From contig QANU01001262.1 of NCBI GenBank assembly GCA_003254905.1, positions 49,362-113,361 of the forward strand: 64,000 nucleotides of DNA, in the 5' to 3' direction. Both the position numbers and the translations under genes were made by a program. Source of the DNA: Nissolia schottii (lineage: Eukaryota; Streptophyta; Magnoliopsida; Fabales; Fabaceae). Under the pieces are notes generated by a model. It saw nothing but the letters and a program-made list of their open reading frames with translations. It searched no databases and was not told where the DNA came from. Shown here piece after piece: positions 11,008-21,435 of the stretch. Numbering within the stretch: the stretch's first letter is position 1; each line of letters starts with the position of its first letter.

Positions 11008-11524
11008 TATATTAATATTTTATTCATTTATCGTTGGTTAATGCTGACGGTAAAGATAATAATATTTTATTCCTCTACCACTATCGGTCATTACCGACGA
11101 TAAAGACATTACTATTTTATTTCTATATTAAAATTTTATTGTCTTAGTATTAATATTTAATTCCCTTACCATCGGCTTTTGACCGCCACTAATATTGAAC
11201 CTTACCATTGGCTATAATCGACGGTAATAATTAAATATTTTATAAAAATTCAATTAAAATTTAATTATTTATTTTAATTAAAATTTTAATAAATTATATA
11301 TTATATTAATAAATATGTAATTTAATAAATTATAAATTTAATTTAATAAATAATTATTGTAATTTATAAATATATAGAAATTTATATTTAATAACTAATT
11401 AAATATTTATTTAATTAAGACTAAAATATTAAATGAAAATTAAGTAATTAAATTGTATAAGACAATAATAGTAATAACAAAATAAATTTAATATTTAAAA
11501 TTTTTGAGCAATTACAAATTGCAG

Positions 11525-12666
11525 CTAGTGCGACGATGAAAGGTAAACACTATCATCGTTGTTTTCAGAATTTAGCTGGTCGTCAAAATCTTCTTCTTCT
11601 TCTTTTTCTTCTTCTTCTTCCCCATCATTGTCGACACCATCAGTTGAATGCAAATAGAGGTTAGAAAATTGAAGTATTTCTGGTTCGTCGTGTGTAGCTA
11701 ACAATGTGTTTGTATTTGTTGTCTGAACAACTATTGTTGCGGAGATTGTGTCCGACACTTGATACGGTTTATCATATGATGATTGCTCTGTTGATTGCAT
11801 GTCATCCAACTCAAGTCAACTACTTGGTTTGCTTTTGATCACAACTTTCCAGCTTGATTGAGTAGCTCCTAGATAGCTAACGAAATAAACTTGTTTGGCT
11901 CTTTCGGCAACGATGAATGGATCATACCGCATATATCGCCTTGCAGGATTAATCTCAGTAATGTTGTAATCTTGATGAGTTCGTGTTCCATTTGGGGAAG
12001 GATCATACCAATCACAGCAGAAAAGTACAACGCGATTAGATGGGTCATAGTGTGCATATTCTAATCCAATAATTTTTGAAGCACTCTGTACCAATCATTG
12101 CTTGTTTCCATCATTATTAGAATATTCACCTTTGACACAAACACCACAATTGTCTGTCTTATGAGTAGTTGCCCATTTAGATGTGTGAAACTTGTATCCA
12201 TTAACAAAATAAATGGGCCATCTAATCGCTTTGTTCATCGATCCCCATGTCAAACTTATCAAATTACTATCATTACTAGAATAATTTTGCACCTAAAAAA
12301 ATGCATTTTAAAAGTAAGTTAAACTTAATCGATTATGATATAAAGTCTTTTGTATGGTTAAAGTATATAATATAAAGAAGTTAAACACATACATAATTTG
12401 CAAACCACGACGAAAACATTTGATCAGAGCATTGATTACTAAATTCTCGTTGAAACATCTTGAAAACGTGCATCAATGTTAACAAAGAATTTATAGTAAA
12501 TTGTATGTTAATGAAATAAAGTACATTAAAGTGGTTGATCGAACGCTTACTGATAGTACGAAAGTACTTCTTCGCAGTTGAGCAAAACAACTAACTGAGT
12601 TGCTTCCTTTTCTTGTGCACTCAACCAATAGTCGGGCACCTGCCTCTTTCCTTTGTCGCCGACCAT
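11525..12666 (-). pseudogene. CACTA second-ORF remnant (DUF4218 tail, DUF4216 domain, acidic tail)
   Basis: Reading down the minus strand from about 12666, the first segment includes VPDYWLSAQEKEATQLV and LLNCEEVLSYY, typical of the end of the DUF4218 region of CACTA proteins. The next segment (12292-12098) includes YFVNGYKFHTSKW and TDNCGVCVKG. The next (12094-11819) has VVLFCCDWYDPSPNGT, RRYMRYDPFIVAE and QVYFVSYLG, the DUF4216 signature. A last segment (11809-11525) is acidic and Glu/Asp-rich. The DUF4216 part shares one frame with the parts on both sides but is separated from them by single in-frame TGA codons at 12095-12097 and 11816-11818. An intron probably separates the DUF4218 part (about 12290-12550). 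Upstream transposase domains are missing, so no active protein is expected. Confidence 0.8.
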
Positions 12667-12689
12667 TAGTACTAACTATACAAAATTAA

Positions 12690-13150
12690 AAAATTTAAGT
12701 TAGCACAATTAACTTAAATTAAACTATTATAATAATTTAACATATAATAACAATTATATTAACATATAATAACAATAATACTAACAATTATATTAACATA
12801 TACTAATATTATACTAACATACTAACATATACTTACATATAATTAATCAATATTACTAACATAATATTAATATATATTACTAACATAACATACTAACAAT
12901 TATTACTAACATAACATACATTATAATTATACAATAACATAACATATTATATTATATACTAACGTAACATACATTATAATTATATACTAACATATATACC
13001 ATATATTACTAACATACATTATATTGCTCACATCAATATTACATACATCAATATTACTAACAGACATTATAATACAGAATATATATACAGAATATATACA
13101 ATTATACTAATATATATACAAAATATATATATAGAATACAAAATATATAT
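12690..13150. repeat. AT-rich degenerate short repeats (ACATATACTAAC-type) inside the CACTA element
   Basis: The segment is built of irregular copies of TAACATA, ATATACTAAC and ACAATTAT with very low sequence complexity. It lies where an intron of the minus-strand transposon gene would be expected, between a GC-rich leader and the DUF4218 remnant. Confidence 0.6.
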
Positions 13151-13154
13151 ACAG

Positions 13155-13330
13155 AGTGGTGGCTGGCGGCGGACTCACCTTAAATGCTGGTGGCTTCGGC
13201 GGCAAGAGTGGGAGCGGCAGCGGCGGTGGCAGGGATGGCGGCAGCTGCGGAGTGTGAGAGAGTTTGGGAGAATTGGAGAGAGTTTGAGAGAGTTTGGAAG
13301 AGTGGGGTTGTCGCGGGAGGGAGGAGCTTT
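13155..13330 (-). other. GC-rich leader-like segment of the CACTA element with splice donor
   Basis: This 175-bp block is far richer in G+C than its surroundings. On the minus strand it reads as CT-rich sequence followed by GCC-rich triplets and then ATTTAAG|GTGAGT, a strong 5' splice site near 13176-13182. It could be the non-coding first exon of the transposon transcript or a captured host fragment. No clear start codon or domain is visible. Confidence 0.4.
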
Positions 13331-14009
13331 TAAAGCAACAACTTTTCAGGTTATTGTCAGACTTATCCGACGGTAACTGGATATTTATTGCTCTTGTTTG
13401 AACGTTGGGGAAGATGTGTCAGTTACTATTCTAAGGCGATTACCGTCAGATATGGCCGACGGTAACATTCGAATGTTTGATCTTCCTAGCTAATTACTGT
13501 CGGGCATGACTGACAATAACACATGCAATTATTGCTTAGAGACACAAACGTGGGAAGACGTGCTATGAGGTGGTTACCGTTGGACGTAGCCGACGGTAAA
13601 CACCCACATTTATTGCATGGTGGTGCATATTCTGAGGAGATTACCGTCGATTTTATCCGACGGTAACGTGTGATTGTTTAGCTTGTGGTGAAGACATGAC
13701 AGTTTACAATTGGTGGGAATTTACCATCAGCTATGACCGAAGGTAATTGTTTTTATTTTTTAAAATCAAAACCTCACATTTTTACCATCGGCAAAGATCG
13801 ACGGTAAGTTTTTCGCTCCCTTTCTCGCGAACATTTACCGTTGCTTTTATCGTCGGCTCCCCTGTCTGACGGTAACCTAATGCCTCTTCCTCGGTTCTTT
13901 ACGAGCGAACCGGTTACCGTCAAAGATATTTTCATTTTCTGACTGTAATACCGTCGGCTTCTGGTCCGACGGTAATGTCTGGACGGTAATAGTCTACTTT
14001 CTTGTAGTG

Positions 14010-17000
14010 AAACAAAATAAGTTATCATGAAGTCATGAATGGATTGAAAGTGTTTATATTTTTGTTTCAATTTTATAGTGTAAATTAACGTTACATTATA
14101 TATAGAAAACCCACATATGATACATTCTCTTATACGGGGTATTTTTTTAAATTTTAAAATATATATTAAAATGAATAAAAGAATACTTTTCTTTTAAAGA
14201 GTATAACACATTTTAAACTTTATAACAACGATGCTTCTAATTAATTAATGGTATCAAGTCATCATCCAAAAAAAAGCTATAATCTTTCTTGGTCCCTCGA
14301 TCTCTTTAGTTTACATGCTCTTTCGGTTCTTTCTTCCTTATTCTACAAATGGAGGCTATGCAGGGATATATTCCTTGTATTGGACATTAGTGATACTTTA
14401 CAACTCATTAGAAAGTAAATAAAAATTATAAAAAAAACTATTTGACATCATTAGTTATTAATTATAATTTATTCCAGTATCTTAGCCATCAAAATCTTGT
14501 ATATTGATTAATATGTTACTTTATAGATGATAAATTAGTTTAGTTTAACTGCAAGGGGAATAATAATTTTCTAGCTAGTGGGGAAGGAAATATAATTCAA
14601 AAAGATATCCTGCATGCCTTTGGTGACAATTGGAGTAGTCCTCCTTCTTCCATGCCTTTCCTTTTTGGTGGTTTCTTTCTTCATGTCGATTCCATATAGA
14701 ATCTACTAGCTAGTTCCATATCATATGGAAAATCTGATCTCTATGACATAAATTCAAAGCAATTATATGCCACAGCAACAATGATGAGTAGCTCTCACTA
14801 GGTAGGACAAAACATGACCTAGTGACCAAGTTGGTGTTTCTCTTTTAAGGCCGGCCATATGGTTAGATTTTGAGACGCATGCCCCAATTGCTCGTGTTTT
14901 CGTATAATAGAGCTCACGCGTGAACAACAGGTTAAATTGAAATTGAAATTTCATTATATAGGGTTTCATCCATATATATATATATACACACACATATATG
15001 ATGATGATGACTAATTGATGTAGTGGTTAAAAGAGCACCACTTTCAATTCCTTTAATAATGAAGGTGACTGGCCAACTGAAACTGATGGCGGCACCTGCA
15101 CTACTACACTTTCTATTACTAATTCTCTTTGCAAACTGACATTAATTAAATTATCTTTTATATTCCAACTCAATTTTCCTATATGTTTTCAAAAAAGATG
15201 ATGGGGATTATTATTATACAATGATGATCATCAGACTAAATAAAACTTTGTGAGGACTTTGGGATATCACTAACTGACCAGTTGAGTGTGTAATTAATGT
15301 GAGAATGTTGCATGTTGTGTTAGAGGAAGAGGAAAAAGCGCAGAACTTGTGTGCAGATAAGTTAAGAGTTCAATTGTTATGTTTAGACTATTATTTAATC
15401 AAATATTATTATATAAGTAAATATAATTGATTCTTTTATTCACTTTTTAAAAAATCATATGTAAAATGACTTAATTAGATGATAGTGTAATAAATTGTTA
15501 CATTGTTAGCAATTAAATTCAAAAGGTTGATTACGAGTATTTATCAAAAGAAACATTACTGAAAAAGATGCATTTTGGTTGTTATGATGGATGTTTTAGT
15601 TATGAGTTGTACTTGAAAATTATTTTTCCAACTGGCTAGGCGTCCAAGGCCAATATGTAATTATTAATGGATAGAAAAAAAGACAAGGAAAATCGGTGGG
15701 TTTGTGTGCAGTGTTGATCATTGAAGGCTTATTTGATTTGGCGAATAATTGAGTCTATACATATTTTGGGGGTTAAAAGGGTAAAAGACATGTATACCCT
15801 TGAATTATTTCAGGGTAAAGTTTGCGGAAAGGAAAAAAAATCAATAATTTAGTACGGACTTTAAGGATGGCTTTGATTATACATAGTGGAAGGGCACTAT
15901 AGCTTGGTACCCTTTTGCTCCCCAGTATTGTTGGAGCAATAGGTATGATGAATGTATGATCATCATAAATCATATGCCTGATGAATTAATTAATTTACTT
16001 TGTCCTCTTCTTATATATAATGTGATTGTGTTTTTGTACTATATGCTTAGCACACATTGCATTGGCCCAGGAGGTAGATTCCAAATAAGGTCTCTGCCAC
16101 TAAAAAAATATGAAAAATGCTAGATCTAACACCACTTTTAGATAATAATAAGAAGAAAAAAAACATATGAGATTTGTTAGTTTTTTTTTTCCTTATATAA
16201 CATATTAATTTTATTTTTTGTTGTTGTCGATTTTTTTGTTATTCAAAAATGTTATTCACTTATCATTTTTTAAAAACAATATTCCACCAAAATCACATAT
16301 ATGGAGGAGAAATTATTGGGTCGACAGCATTTTTAAAATAATATTTTAGCTTTAAATAATAAAAAGATTGACCACTAATTCAATTTTAAATTTTGACAAA
16401 TGTACATATAATATAATAAATTAGGTATAAGATAAGTTTAGAAAAACACTTCTCTATTTAAATGGCTATTACATGAATGGTGCGAGTAATTAGAACACAA
16501 TCTTAATTTATTCTTATAATCGGCCAGTGGGTACCTAATAATTTCTCCACGTGTAAACATATAAGAAAGGAGGGGGCCATGCAGTGAAGTGGGGGTGATG
16601 TGGAAATAAGCAGGGTAATGGACAGAAAGGTGCAACACGGCAAATCCCAGGTGCCACTGCTAAGATTTCCAGACAGACATAACCCACAGCAAAACACGCG
16701 TGTGCCTCTCTTGTTTCTTACCCTTCTTCTCCTTTCTTGTTTTTTTCTTCTTTTTCTTTTTTTATAATCTTTTCCCCCTTCCATATAATTTTCATAATTT
16801 TCAATTAATTTCACTAATTTTTTCATTATATATAATTGCTAATGAGTTGTAGGGGGTGAGGTGATTTCAATTCTATTCCCCCACCAACATCAAACTCAAT
16901 TAGGTAGAGAGAGAGAGAGAAGAGGAATATCGTTTAGGCTATGATTGCATAAAGGGTATATAATATTCACGGATCTAGGAGATATTGATGGCCAGCTTGA

Positions 17001-17701
17001 GCAACTTGATGATATGGGATATACATTACGTGCATACATATAGTGTAGGGGGGTGTGTGTCGTTGTGTGAGAGAGAGTTTTTATGGAATAGAGAGAACAG
17101 AGAAAAGGAAAGAGATGATGAAAAGTTAAAATTGAATGTACATCTAAGATTTGTTGAAAGTGGAGAAGCACATGATAATTGGAATGATTGTGCGGCTTGA
17201 ATATCTTTCGTATAAATAAATCCACTTCCGAGCCCTCATAGATAGCAATATGAAGCATGCGCGCATAGATGCCACAGTGTTACTAATAATATAATATATT
17301 TGTAGTATATTATATTATATTATATTATACTATAATTATTATAAGCATAATACCCTACTCATTCAGTCATTCTCACGTAAGCAATATGCATTTAGCTGCG
17401 TTCAGAGTTTCACACAACTCAAGAGAAATTCTTATGTCTGCACAGAAAATCACTAATAATAGAATGATATTTTAAAATATAACTCACCATTTATTTATAT
17501 TTTTATGTGAAAAATATTTTATTATTAATTGTGGGTACGAACACTTGGTGTCTATGAAAGAATTTTCACACATGTAGCCTCCTAAGCATGTGCCAATTTG
17601 CTTACTAGGTGAGCCTGAGAGTGATGTAGCTAGGCCTCCAACTAGCGGTCACATTATTATTGTTCAACTTGTGCTTTGCTACTACACTAAACCCCTTTTT
17701 A

Positions 17702-17749
<48 letters not shown>

Positions 17750-18321
17750 AATAAATTAATTTTAAGGGTTATTTTATAATTGGAGATAATTAAAATTAAT
17801 GAAAAGTATAATGATGAGAGATGATTATTTTAATAGAAAGTAAAATACTTTACATTTAATTTTAATAAAAAAAGAAAACATATGCTTTCTGTTCCAATAT
17901 AATTTTTTTTCTTTGTACAATCACTCAATTAATTATTGTCATTGCTATTGAAATTTTTAAGTTTTGAAGATTATTTGAGTGATAATATAGTTTCAATTTG
18001 ATAATATACTAAATAAGTATTAAGTGCATATATGAAACATATTAATTTTATATATGTATAATTTAATAGTATGTATGAAAATATTAATTCTAATAATATA
18101 GTTTCTTTAATTTTGATAATATTAAATAAGTATTAAGTGTATATATGAAAAGATATTAATTTTATATATGTATGAAAAAATATATAAAATGTTAATTTAA
18201 TATATGTATAATTTAATAACATAAAAACTGTAAATATAATAATCCTATATTTTGATATTTAAATTAAAAACAAGGATTTAATTTATATATGTTATTGTCA
18301 ACATTTTAAATGCATTTGATA
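14010..18321. other. Gene-free intergenic sequence
   Basis: No coding gene was recognised. The segment 16540-17260 is less AT-rich, with GAGA stretches and several G-box-like ACGTG motifs, but its open frames are low-complexity and show no domain. It could be a non-coding transcript or regulatory region of a lost or distant gene. TA-dinucleotide runs are at 14970-14990 and 17708-17739. Confidence 0.5.
17708..17739. repeat. (AT)n microsatellite
   Basis: Uninterrupted AT dinucleotides, about 16 units, ending in TATGTATGTGTG. Confidence 0.95.
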
Positions 18322-18795
18322 CTTCATCTATTTCAATTTATCCTTCCAAATTTTTGACAGTTTAGAGTTTTAAAATAATTATATAGCTCGCAAAGTTTAA
18401 TTGTTATGAACTTTTAATATAATTTTTTTATATTGTCATCCAATCAAATCATTTCATATGTATGGCATTTTAAATAATTATCGATAAAAGAGTCAATTAT
18501 TTTTACTTATGTGCTAACTTTAGATTAAATGATAGTGTATTAATTTTTTACATCTCAAAATAGTGTCAATTTTTTTTTTCACACCCTTTGTATTAATGAC
18601 CACATGCAATCTTAACATAGAGAATAATATATTATTAAATATATGCACTAACAGAGATAATTTTGCTCAACCAACGGGTGTTGGTCCAAGTGGTAAGCAG
18701 CTTGGTATCGCTTAAGCAAAGTCCCGAGTTCTTTTGCTCATTCAAAGAATTTTTAACTAACCCTAAAAGGACACAGTTAAAATAAAATTGAGGGA
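18322..18795. mobile_element. Stowaway-like MITE interrupted by a tRNA-like insertion
   Basis: The element starts CTTCATCTATTTCAATTT after a TA (18320-18321) and ends TAAAATAAAATTGAGGGA before a TA (18796-18797), fitting Stowaway (Tc1/Mariner) elements with TA target sites. Its interior matches the neighbouring copy at 18850-19123, for example ATTAATG, ATGCAAT, TTAGCATAG-like and GATAATT-TTCATTCAAA blocks in the same order. A 62-bp insertion with its 9-bp duplication interrupts it at 18670-18740. Confidence 0.5.
18670..18731 (+). mobile_element. 62-bp tRNA-derived (SINE-head-like) insertion
   Basis: The insert carries TGGTCCAAGTGGTAAGC, close to a Pol III A-box and D-arm, and a GAGTTC at its 3' end that looks like the start of a B-box. 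It is flanked by a perfect 9-bp duplication, TTTTGCTCA, at 18661-18669 and 18732-18740. The homologous MITE copy downstream lacks it (GATAATTCTTTCATTCAAA), so the insertion can be recognised against an empty relative. There is no obvious poly-A tail, and it is too short for a functional tRNA. Confidence 0.55.
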
Positions 18796-18849
18796 TATAT
18801 ATATATATATATATAATAAATTACATTTCTGATTTTAAATAGTGTATTA

Positions 18850-19123
18850 CTCATTCTGTTTTAATTTAATATTCGAATTTTTTATGATTTAGAATTTCAT
18901 AATACCTATCAAGTTCACATCTTAAAGTTGTATTTTTTTTAATAATGTTCTCTATATTAATGCTAAAATGCAATTTTAGCATAGAAAATATTATACTATG
19001 AAATACTTCAACGACGATAATTCTTTCATTCAAATAATTTATACTATTATCAATAACATTTATTATTTTTTTAATTCTATCATATTAACTCTAAATGGAC
19101 AATTAAATTAAAATGGAAGGGTG
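18850..19123. mobile_element. Stowaway-like MITE (274 bp)
   Basis: The left end is CTCATTCTGTTTTAATTTAA and the right end, read in reverse, is CACCCTTCCATTTTAATTTA. Both resemble the CTCCCTCCG... Stowaway terminus, and the element lies between TA dinucleotides (18848-18849 and 19124-19125). It is homologous to the element at 18322-18795 and has no coding capacity. Confidence 0.65.
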
Positions 19124-19140
19124 TATAACAAAGATTTTAT

Positions 19141-19181
19141 AGGGTGACTAAACCTTGGTACCGAGTAGACAACCTAAAAAA
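19141..19181 (+). mobile_element. 41-bp insertion with A-tail and 11-bp target duplication
   Basis: The segment AGGGTGACTAAACCTTGG ... CAACCTAAAAAA lies between two perfect copies of AAAGATTTTAT (19130-19140 and 19182-19192). The A-rich 3' end and long duplication suggest a severely 5'-truncated retroposed copy (SINE or LINE machinery). Its source was not recognised. Confidence 0.5.
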
Positions 19182-19192
19182 AAAGATTTTAT

Positions 19193-21435
19193 TCGGTAAA
19201 ACTAAACAATACGATGGAATGTCAAATACTAATTTCAGCTTTAGTTCTATTCGAAGCATACAACTGAATTCCCACTTGCCCTTAATCAAGTAGTGAATAC
19301 TTTAAAGAAAAGTCATGGTTCCTTTTTTAATCTTATCATGAGTGTACAAATAAATAAAAACACTACTATATATGCAGAAGACATATCCTGTCAAATTACT
19401 TTTAACCTAGTCAAATATGCTAAACCTGCATTTACAACTCATATTCTCGTTCTGACATACATATATATACATATATATATTCTCTATCTCCTCGGTTTCA
19501 GAATATAATTATATGTCTGCATATATATATATTGTACTTTATTATACTGAATTCATCATCTAATCTACATTGAATATTCTTATTGTATCTTTTCTACAAT
19601 AATTGAAAATTATTAACAATGACAAGTGCTAGCTTAAACAATGATTTTTGGTACCAATGCCACAGAAAAGATATAATTATATATCTATGATGGAATACTA
19701 TATAATATAATAATTATAACATAGAAGAAGAAATTAGAAGACCTAAAATTAAGGTACGTGATGCCATATATATATTTTGTGCAAACTAGCTAGAGAAGCA
19801 CTAATTTCTGCTCCCTTGCATGGTAGGCCAGGTTCATAATAATGATTGACGACCGTACGATCTGTCTAAGTTGCTTTTCCTCCATACTTAATACTATTCA
19901 CACATTGATTCATGTGCTTGTGCTTCTTCTGGGTGTGTTTTAGTTTTTTTATTTCCTCTCTCTTTTTCGTGATTCACATGGTGTTTCAGCTGATTAATGT
20001 ACACTGTTGCTGAATGATCTTATCAAAGTCAAATCAACTCAATCAAAAGATTAATGAGAAAAATGTTTGTATTCTTACTGTAAAAACAAAGCTAGACATC
20101 CAAATTATGAGTTAGTTAAAGGTTTATAAACAATGTTCTATTCTTACCATGTCAACCTAAGCTTTATGTGGATAAATCTGATCTATAACCAATGTAGGGA
20201 CTGAATCATACAAACAACACACTTTATACATTGGATGATGTTTTTACCATAAATAACTAGTTAGACATATTATATATTTTTAAAAAAATTCGAATACAAC
20301 TCATTAAACTTATTCCTGACTTATCAAAATGAGCTACTAACGATCTCGGTTTATGCATTAAGTGATTGAGCGAAAACAAATCTTATATTGAAAGAGTGTA
20401 AAATATAACATGTACTATCATTGGACTAAAAAGCATAGTACATGTTAAGACTGAACAAATAAAGCATATCTAGTACATGTTTTGTTCTACTTTAAAGCAA
20501 AAGCATATTATTCATATACTAGTATTTTTAAATTTTAATTTGCAAATCCCAAAAACGTAGTTTGAAGGGTGTAAATTAGTTAAATTTTAATTTATTTCAA
20601 CACATGAACAAATTTTTTTTTACCTTGAATTACACTTCAACATAAATTTTAGTTCTATAAACTAAACTTTAATTAGTCCCAAAATATGTTTGTCCTCCGT
20701 AGTTTTGTTTTTATTTGGATTTTGCTAAGACACTTGTTAAGGAATTAATAAGAGGTAAGTTGTATTAGAAAAACAAAAATGTGAAGTGTTTAATGTAATA
20801 AACGCATTAGAAATCATCATTCATTCCATTTTAAGTCTTGTAGCAAGTGTTAACAAGGGTTAAGAACACTTGTTAGCTTAACTCTTTCTTATTTTTATTT
20901 TGTATGGTGTTATGTCATGAAGAACCCAAAAACACTCAGGTTTTTAGTATTGTAAATGAAAAACATAACATCAGTATAAGAGTTTTATCTTTGTAGTTTG
21001 TTAATTTGGATAAAATCATTTTAGATAGTCCCGTAAACTCTGAACAGTCGCGGTTTAAATTATTAAAAAAAAAAAAAAACCCATAACCCCAAACACAATC
21101 TACCCCTTTCCTTTTCCATTTTTTCTTGGGCCTGTGACATGAGCGATGATGGTAATAAATTTGAGCTCTCATCTTTTGTCGTAGTGGTTTTGAGCTTTTA
21201 TCAATACAGAATGGCTGACTGGAAGGCCCAATAAAATCAGGCCCAGTATCCAAAATAAGCCCATTTACCGCTACCCACCCAGACAAATAAAAACACATCT
21301 TCCCGGTTAATGCGAACCGGGTTGAGCGTGGATGGGTTTAAGTAACGGACGAACAAAATCGGAAGAACCGAAGAGAGAAGCTGTTTTAGATCAGAAGATC
21401 TGAGCAGAGAGAGATCGGAGAAGAAGAAGAAGAAA
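19193..21435. other. Intergenic region upstream of COG6
   Basis: No other gene was found. Sequence around 20725-20880 contains loosely inverted ACACTTGTTAAG-like motifs that may be a worn MITE. The COG6 leader probably lies in about 21300-21435 and ends in a GAAGAAGAAGAAGAA run just before the start codon. Confidence 0.5.

Larger units (their letters stand above)
10758..14009 (-). mobile_element. CACTA (En/Spm) DNA transposon, 3252 bp, complete ends, decayed coding region
   Basis: The element begins CACTACAAGAAAA at 10758 and ends CTTTCTTGTAGTG at 14009. The 3 bases on each side are AAA, the 3-bp target duplication expected for CACTA elements, though low in information in an A-rich context. 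Both ends carry many subterminal repeats of TTACCGTCGG or its complement CCGACGGTAA (10790-11235 and 13340-13990). Coding remnants run on the minus strand (11525-12666), so its 5' end is at 14009. The catalytic transposase (TNP2-type DDE) domain is absent, so it is non-autonomous. Regions 11240-11520 and 12670-13150 are AT-rich filler or intron. Confidence 0.88.

Noticed and set aside
17160-17182. miR164-like start TGGAGAAGCA
   Set aside because: Only the first ten bases agree and no complementary arm lies nearby to form a fold-back.
16503-17258. Possible gene on either strand in the less AT-rich block
   Set aside because: Open frames overlap on both strands, consist of Lys/Arg- or Ser/Leu-rich low-complexity sequence, and no splice-consistent conserved protein emerges.
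18670-18740. Functional tRNA gene
   Set aside because: Only the 5' part (A-box and D-arm-like) is present; anticodon stem, T-arm and acceptor pairing cannot be formed.
20725-20880. MITE with ACACTTGTTAAG-type inverted ends
   Set aside because: The inverted similarity is short and out of register and no flanking duplication was found.
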